From Roseimaritima sp. (GTDB taxonomy: Bacteria; Planctomycetota; Planctomycetia; Pirellulales; Pirellulaceae): a stretch of DNA of 10,787 bases. Every line of letters starts with the position of its first letter. Position 1 is the first letter of the stretch. Location: assembly GCA_007124075.1 (NCBI GenBank), contig SLFV01000067.1:1-10787 (forward strand), written 5' to 3'. This document shows, piece after piece, positions 7,489 through 10,787 of this stretch. The notes under the pieces were generated by a model that was not told the DNA's origin, searched no databases, and saw nothing but the letters and a program-made list of their open reading frames with translations. The translations under genes were made by a program, and so were the position numbers.

Positions 7489-7956
7489 ATGGTTGTCTAC
7501 TTCCAGCGAAAAGCAGCATGGGCACTGGCTATTTCCTGTGCGTTGGCAGGGGTCCTGTTCTTCGGCTTTGCTCAAACGTCTGGGTTACCGAAGTTGCATG
7601 CTCATGGGCCCGCGACAGTAGCTGGCGATACGCAGGCCAGCCCACGGCAACGCAACCCCATGGGCGGTCGTGATTCGGTTCAGCGCGAGGGCACCGAGAC
7701 AGGGCGTTGGACGGGCGAGTTTGCGGAGGTGGGCCGACGTTGGGTTTTTCGCGCCGACGGTTCGCAAGCTAACTTCGTCGTGCTTGAGAATTTAACGCTG
7801 CAACGGGTGGTAACCAACATGCGGCACGATGCCGAAGACAACCGCTGGACCATTGAAGGGACGCTGACCGAATTTGACGACAACAATTACTTGTTGTTGC
7901 GGTGGAGCGTCCGTGCTGGCGGTGAGCATGCGGAAGTATCGTCCAACGCGACTTAG
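7489..7956 (+). CDS. Membrane-anchored protein of unknown function
   Basis: From the ATG at 7489 the product has 155 residues. A hydrophobic segment (about 8-28) follows the basic start VVYFQRK and probably acts as a signal anchor or uncleaved signal. A low-complexity polar linker spans about 35-72, and a compact C-terminal domain of about 75-143 contains RRWVFRADG, VVLENLTLQRVV, DNRWTIEGTLTEF and NNYLLLRWSVRA. This alternating pattern suggests a small beta-rich domain outside the membrane. I recall similar conserved hypothetical proteins in planctomycetes but cannot name a function. An upstream in-frame ATG at 7405 lies inside the preceding gene and would put 28 odd residues before the hydrophobic segment, so 7489 is preferred. 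It starts 8 bases after the preceding stop, which suggests co-expression and perhaps a shared membrane complex. Confidence 0.65.
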   Translation: MVVYFQRKAAWALAISCALAGVLFFGFAQTSGLPKLHAHGPATVAGDTQASPRQRNPMGGRDSVQREGTETGRWTGEFAEVGRRWVFRADGSQANFVVLENLTLQRVVTNMRHDAEDNRWTIEGTLTEFDDNNYLLLRWSVRAGGEHAEVSSNAT

Positions 7957-8062
7957 GACGAAGCAACGTTTGCTGGTCACTTTTCCGGAGACAACGCGAC
8001 CATGCGGCGCTTGTTCCCTGAGCGTTCCCACCGATTTATTGGCAAAGCGGTCCCTGCCCAGC

Positions 8063-8092
8063 TTGAATTTTGTGGAACGATTGGCGTACACT
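8063..8092 (+). promoter_or_regulatory. Weak promoter candidate upstream of the SDR gene
   Basis: TTGAAT (8063-8068) and TACACT (8087-8092) are 18 bases apart, each matching the sigma-70 consensus at 4 of 6 positions. Transcription would start near 8099 and leave a leader of over 230 bases that includes the GGAG repeat. The match is weak and could be chance. Confidence 0.2.
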
Positions 8093-8227
8093 CTGCTGAC
8101 CCGCGAGCGGTATTTTTTGCCGTTCATTGCCAATGCGACGGACAACTGTGCGACTGCTGCCAATCCGCTTGGAAGCTGAAAACTGGGCGAGCGGCGGATT
8201 CGGCTCGGCCGTCTTAGGTCCTGCGCG

Positions 8228-8265
8228 GCAGGAGTTTGCGGGAGTGTGCAGGAGAAGCGAAGGAG
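8228..8265 (+). repeat. 10-bp tandem repeat carrying phased GGAG motifs
   Basis: Three direct 10-mers, GCAGGAGTTT (8228-8237), GCGGGAGTGT (8238-8247) and GCAGGAGAAG (8248-8257), are followed by a fourth GGAG at 8262-8265. The GGAG cores start at 8231, 8241, 8251 and 8262, about one DNA helical turn apart. The repeat ends 67 bases before the SDR start codon, too far to be its ribosome binding site. Confidence 0.6.
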
Positions 8266-8332
8266 CGGTTTGGTGCGTCTTTGCCTGTCCCACGCTTGAT
8301 GAAACGATAAATTTTTAGATCAGCAGAGCGAG

Positions 8333-9136
8333 ATGACGATGGGTGTTTTGACGGGAAAGAAAGCGGTGGTCACAGGGGCGTCGCGTGGCATCGGTCGCGG
8401 GATCGCGATTGAGTTGGCCAAAGCGGGTGCCGATGTCGCCGTGAACTACCGCAGCCAACAAAGTGATGCTGACGAAGTCTGCGAGACCTGTCGTCAGCAT
8501 GGTGTTAACGCAGTGCCGCTTGGTGCCGACATGGGATTCCAAGCGGAAGCAGAAGGCTTGGTTGAACGCGCCATCGATTCGCTAGGCGGCTTAGATATTG
8601 TTGTTTCCAATGCGGTTTACAGTGATCGCGAACTGTTCTACAAAGCCGATTTGGACGGATTTCGCAAGACGCTCGACGTTAGCATGTGGGGGGCGTTTTT
8701 TGTCATCCGTAAGGCGGCCTTGTGGATGCGTCAGCATCAGGTTGCGGGTAACATGGTGATCATCAGCAGCCCGCACGCCCACATGGCGATCCCGGGAGCC
8801 ATGGCTTACAACATGGCCAAAGCAGCCAACGACCAGATGGCTCGAACCGCAGCGGTTGAACTGGCGGAACACGGCATCCGGGTCAACATTGTGCATCCTG
8901 GTTGGACGGACACTCCAGGAGAACGGAAGTTTTTCAGTGAGGAAACGCTGCGCGAGCAGGGTGGAAAGTTGCCCCTTGGCCGTTTAGGGCAACCGGAAGA
9001 AATCGGCCGGGGTGTTGTTTTTTTGACCAGTCCCGAAAACCCCTACATCACCGGCAGCACCTTGACGATCGATGGCGGGATTCAACTGCCATGGCGAGAA
9101 ATGTACAGGATCAAAGAAAAGGCAGCAGATGCATAG
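8333..9136 (+). CDS. SDR-family NAD(P)-dependent oxidoreductase
   Basis: A 267-residue classical short-chain dehydrogenase/reductase with a Rossmann fold. The cofactor motif TGASRGIG is at 14-21. The second strand ends VNYR (37-40), a basic residue there being compatible with NADP but not decisive. The catalytic Ser146, Tyr159 and Lys163 have the standard 13- and 4-residue spacing (ISSPH and YNMAK). The HPGWTDTPG loop and the C-terminal TGSTLTIDGG strand are typical. It resembles glucose 1-dehydrogenase/FabG-like members; the substrate cannot be read from sequence. Two usual signature positions differ: NNAG is SNAV (92-95), and the tetrad Asn, normally in V-N-x-x-G, appears as Ser117 in DVSMWG. 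The ATG at 8333 has only a weak purine run upstream; a second ATG at 8339 is possible. It appears to be a single-gene unit with a long leader, followed by 181 bases before xseA. Confidence 0.88.
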   Translation: MTMGVLTGKKAVVTGASRGIGRGIAIELAKAGADVAVNYRSQQSDADEVCETCRQHGVNAVPLGADMGFQAEAEGLVERAIDSLGGLDIVVSNAVYSDRELFYKADLDGFRKTLDVSMWGAFFVIRKAALWMRQHQVAGNMVIISSPHAHMAIPGAMAYNMAKAANDQMARTAAVELAEHGIRVNIVHPGWTDTPGERKFFSEETLREQGGKLPLGRLGQPEEIGRGVVFLTSPENPYITGSTLTIDGGIQLPWREMYRIKEKAADA

Positions 9137-9303
9137 CGGTGGGTCAGGATGGAAGGGCACTGACAAGCCGCGAACGATTGCGAATCGTGCGTCTGCCCGG
9201 TAGACTGAGCAAAACCTGGGCGGTCCGGCAACGGAGCTTCTCCCGCCTGCTGCTGGGTAAGATACTGGGGCGGGCAGCATTGTTTCTCCCGCGCTCACCT
9301 CAC

Positions 9304-9310
9304 AAGGAGG
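9304..9310 (+). promoter_or_regulatory. Strong ribosome binding site of xseA
   Basis: AAGGAGG lies seven bases before the ATG at 9318, a near-perfect Shine-Dalgarno. It decides the start: the ATG at 9313 is out of frame and too close, and 9318 gives the conserved XseA beginning (WTVSELTKRV). Confidence 0.9.
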
Positions 9311-9317
9311 AAATGGG

Positions 9318-10529
9318 ATGCCTTGGACGGTTTCGGAATTAACGAAACGTGTCAAATCGACTTTGGAATCTAGTTTCCCCAGTGTTGAAGTTCAGGGCGA
9401 AGTGACCGATTTAAGTCGCCCCTCAAGTGGACACCTGTACTTCACGTTGAAAGATGCCAAGGCCCAGGTCCGCGGGATCATTTGGCGGAGCACTGCCGCA
9501 CGGATGAAGTTTCAACTTGAAAACGGACAACAACTCGTCTGCTTGGGCGACGTGGAGGTTTATGCCGCTCGCGGCTCTTACCAACTGGTTGTGCGGCGGG
9601 CCCTCCCTGCAGGCGTCGGCGATTTGCAACTGGCGTTTGAACAACTTCGGCAACGTTTGGAAAATGAGGGCATGTTTGCCCTGGAACGCAAGAAACCCCT
9701 TCCTCCGTTTCCCCGTCGCATTGCGTTTGTCACCAGTCCTGGCGGGGCGGCGATTCGAGACTTCTTGGAGGTTGCCGGCAGACGTTCAAAAGCGGTTCAA
9801 GTCCTGCTGATTCCTGCTCAAGTGCAGGGAGCGGGCGCGGCGGAGAGCATTTGTCGGGGGCTGGCCGCGGCCGAACGCATTCGCCCCAGCCTGGACGTTG
9901 TCGTGGTAGGGCGTGGGGGTGGCAGCCTGGAAGACTTGTGGTGTTTCAATGAGGAGAAGGTCGTCCGCCGCATCGCTGCAATGCGGCTGCCCGTTGTTTC
10001 TGCCGTGGGACATGAAGTCGACGTGACGCTGTCGGATCTGGTGGCCGATCGCCGGGCCTTGACCCCCAGCGAGGCAGCAGAACTGCTGGTTCCGTCGCAA
10101 GACCAAATGCGACAAATGCTGACCATGCTGCATGCCCGCATGAAACGCAGCGTCGATAACCGCCTGAACGAGGCACAGAATCAATTGCGGTTGTTGCAAT
10201 CGCGCCCCGTGTTGTCGCGGCCTCTTGACGCGATCAAGCAGTTGGCGCGGAGACTGGACGAATTGGACATGCGAGCCCTGCGTGCGATTGGTGCTCAGCA
10301 CTCCAACGCGGGTCGGCGTTTGGGGGCGTTGGCGGCATCACTGGAAGCCCTCAGCCCCCTGCACGTGTTGGCGCGTGGTTATAGCGTTACCCTGGACCAA
10401 AAAACAGGCCGAACCCTACGGACAGTGACCGCAGTCCAACCGGGAGACCGCGTGACCACGCGAGTCGCCGATGGTCAGTTTGAAAGCATCGTCCAATCGC
10501 GTATGCAGCGCAAGCCTGGGCAACCATGA
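9318..10529 (+). CDS. xseA: Exodeoxyribonuclease VII large subunit
   Basis: Catalytic subunit of exonuclease VII, which with several copies of the small subunit XseB degrades single-stranded DNA from either end in the cytoplasm. The product has 403 residues (E. coli XseA 456). An N-terminal OB-fold at about 3-95 includes VEVQGEVTDLSRPSSGHLYF and an IIWR strand. The catalytic domain has FPRRIAFVTSPGGAAIRDFL (131-150; the usual TSPTGAA has Gly for Thr), VVVGRGGGSLEDLWCFNEE (195-213), AVGHEVDVTLSDLVADRRA (229-247) and TPSEAAEL. Helical segments at about 260-340 form the stalk that binds XseB in known structures, and the end has the conserved SPLHVLARGYSVT (346-358). xseB, commonly the next gene, is not here: the next gene is convergent, 6 bases away. 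The 181 bases upstream carry a small hairpin (9174-9188) but no clear promoter. Confidence 0.95.
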   Translation: MPWTVSELTKRVKSTLESSFPSVEVQGEVTDLSRPSSGHLYFTLKDAKAQVRGIIWRSTAARMKFQLENGQQLVCLGDVEVYAARGSYQLVVRRALPAGVGDLQLAFEQLRQRLENEGMFALERKKPLPPFPRRIAFVTSPGGAAIRDFLEVAGRRSKAVQVLLIPAQVQGAGAAESICRGLAAAERIRPSLDVVVVGRGGGSLEDLWCFNEEKVVRRIAAMRLPVVSAVGHEVDVTLSDLVADRRALTPSEAAELLVPSQDQMRQMLTMLHARMKRSVDNRLNEAQNQLRLLQSRPVLSRPLDAIKQLARRLDELDMRALRAIGAQHSNAGRRLGALAASLEALSPLHVLARGYSVTLDQKTGRTLRTVTAVQPGDRVTTRVADGQFESIVQSRMQRKPGQP

Positions 10530-10535
10530 TGCTGG

Positions 10536-10787
10536 CTACGGAGTACGGATTTGCGGCGCAGCCGCAGAACACCACGAAACAATAATTAGCACGACGAAGG
10601 CCAAGGGGATCGTGACGATTCCAGGCTGAGTGAATGGAACCCAGGCGTCGTCTGGATTCCAGCCATAAACCTGCTGGTAAGTGTCACTACTTAGCAAAAT
10701 CCACCCCAGCGAACTGACCATCCCCACCAGCACACTGGCGATGACCCCCGCGCGCGTCGTCCCATTCCAGAACAGGAGCATCACCAA
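10536..10787 (-). CDS. Sodium:solute symporter (SSS family), C-terminal part only
   Basis: The frame runs in from beyond the right edge of the window and stops at 10536-10538, leaving the last 84 codons or so. The protein reads LFWNGTTRAGVIASVLVGM, then a helix SLGWILLS, then PFTQPGIVTIPLAFVVLIIVSW and a short polar tail. The pattern of a W-x-G-x-T-T-R-x-G loop between helices, a following helix, a loop with a P-x-x-x-P-G motif and a last helix resembles the C-terminus of the acetate/cation symporter (ActP-like) branch of the SSS family, which couples sodium entry to uptake of organic solutes across the inner membrane. The substrate cannot be told from this part. The gene converges on xseA with a 6-base gap. 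The GTG or ATG codons near the edge are internal, not starts. Confidence 0.8.
   Translation of the reverse strand: MVMLLFWNGTTRAGVIASVLVGMVSSLGWILLSSDTYQQVYGWNPDDAWVPFTQPGIVTIPLAFVVLIIVSWCSAAAPQIRTP

Larger units (their letters stand above)
7957..8332. other. Gap of 376 bases without a convincing gene
   Basis: No frame here reads as a believable protein on either strand. The stretch contains a small hairpin (AGCAA-CGT-TTGCT, 7962-7974) without a T tract, a weak promoter candidate (8063-8092) and a short tandem repeat of GGAG-bearing 10-mers (8228-8257) ahead of the SDR gene. It is probably the 5' leader and promoter region of that gene. Confidence 0.6.

Noticed and set aside
7792..8163. A - strand ORF of 123 codons
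   Set aside because: It largely overlaps the C-terminal domain of the gene at 7489-7956 on the opposite strand and has no recognisable features. Read as a shadow plus intergenic sequence.
8002..8217. A + strand ORF of 71 codons with a cysteine cluster (CQCDGQLCDCC)
   Set aside because: It has no ribosome binding site and no recognisable fold, overlaps other open frames in the same gap, and the cysteines sit in a short stretch without the spacing of a known zinc or iron-sulfur motif. Probably a chance frame.
9174..9188. Hairpin ACGATT-GCG-AATCGT between the SDR gene and xseA
   Set aside because: The six-pair palindrome has no T tract, so it is not a standard terminator, and there is no second copy to suggest an operator. 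A chance palindrome is possible.
1..10787. CRISPR array, tRNA, rRNA, insertion sequence or prophage attachment site
   Set aside because: I saw no regularly spaced palindromic repeats, no cloverleaf, no transposase frame with terminal inverted repeats, and no integrase.

Overview
The window looks like chromosomal DNA of a marine planctomycete of the Rhodopirellula/Pirellulaceae type. I base this on the moderately high GC, the very acidic and repeat-rich flagellin and FliD, the scarcity of Shine-Dalgarno sites, and two small proteins of a style I associate with that group. No database search was possible, so the taxon is an inference.

Layout, left to right: (1) A flagellar export/filament block on the + strand: the flagellin gene, missing about its first 30 codons at the window edge (1-2711), a strong intrinsic terminator (2752-2793), the filament cap fliD (2984-5362), and the filament chaperone fliS (5476-5937), closed by a second intrinsic terminator (6013-6047). 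Flagellin and FliD are both much longer than enterobacterial forms because of tandem modules of about 90-110 residues that resemble the Flagellin_IN fold. (2) A secreted TraB/PrgY/GumN-like protein (6070-6954), whose candidate promoter is interleaved with the fliS terminator. (3) Two small, tightly spaced unknown genes: a two-helix membrane protein (7196-7480, with a possible longer GTG start at 7103) and a membrane-anchored periplasmic-type protein (7489-7956). (4) A 376-base gap containing a weak promoter candidate and a 10-bp tandem GGAG-bearing repeat, leading to an SDR-family oxidoreductase (8333-9136) with unusual active-site motifs. (5) xseA, the exonuclease VII large subunit (9318-10529), with the best ribosome binding site of the window. 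(6) The C-terminal end of a sodium:solute symporter on the - strand (10536-10787), convergent with xseA at 6 bases.

Functionally, flagellin, FliD and FliS act together: FliS holds flagellin for export, and FliD caps the growing filament and folds incoming subunits. The remaining genes look like unlinked housekeeping or unknown genes. I do not see a defence system, mobile element, CRISPR array, tRNA or rRNA. The most unusual parts are the expanded filament and cap proteins and the small regulatory-looking structures between genes.
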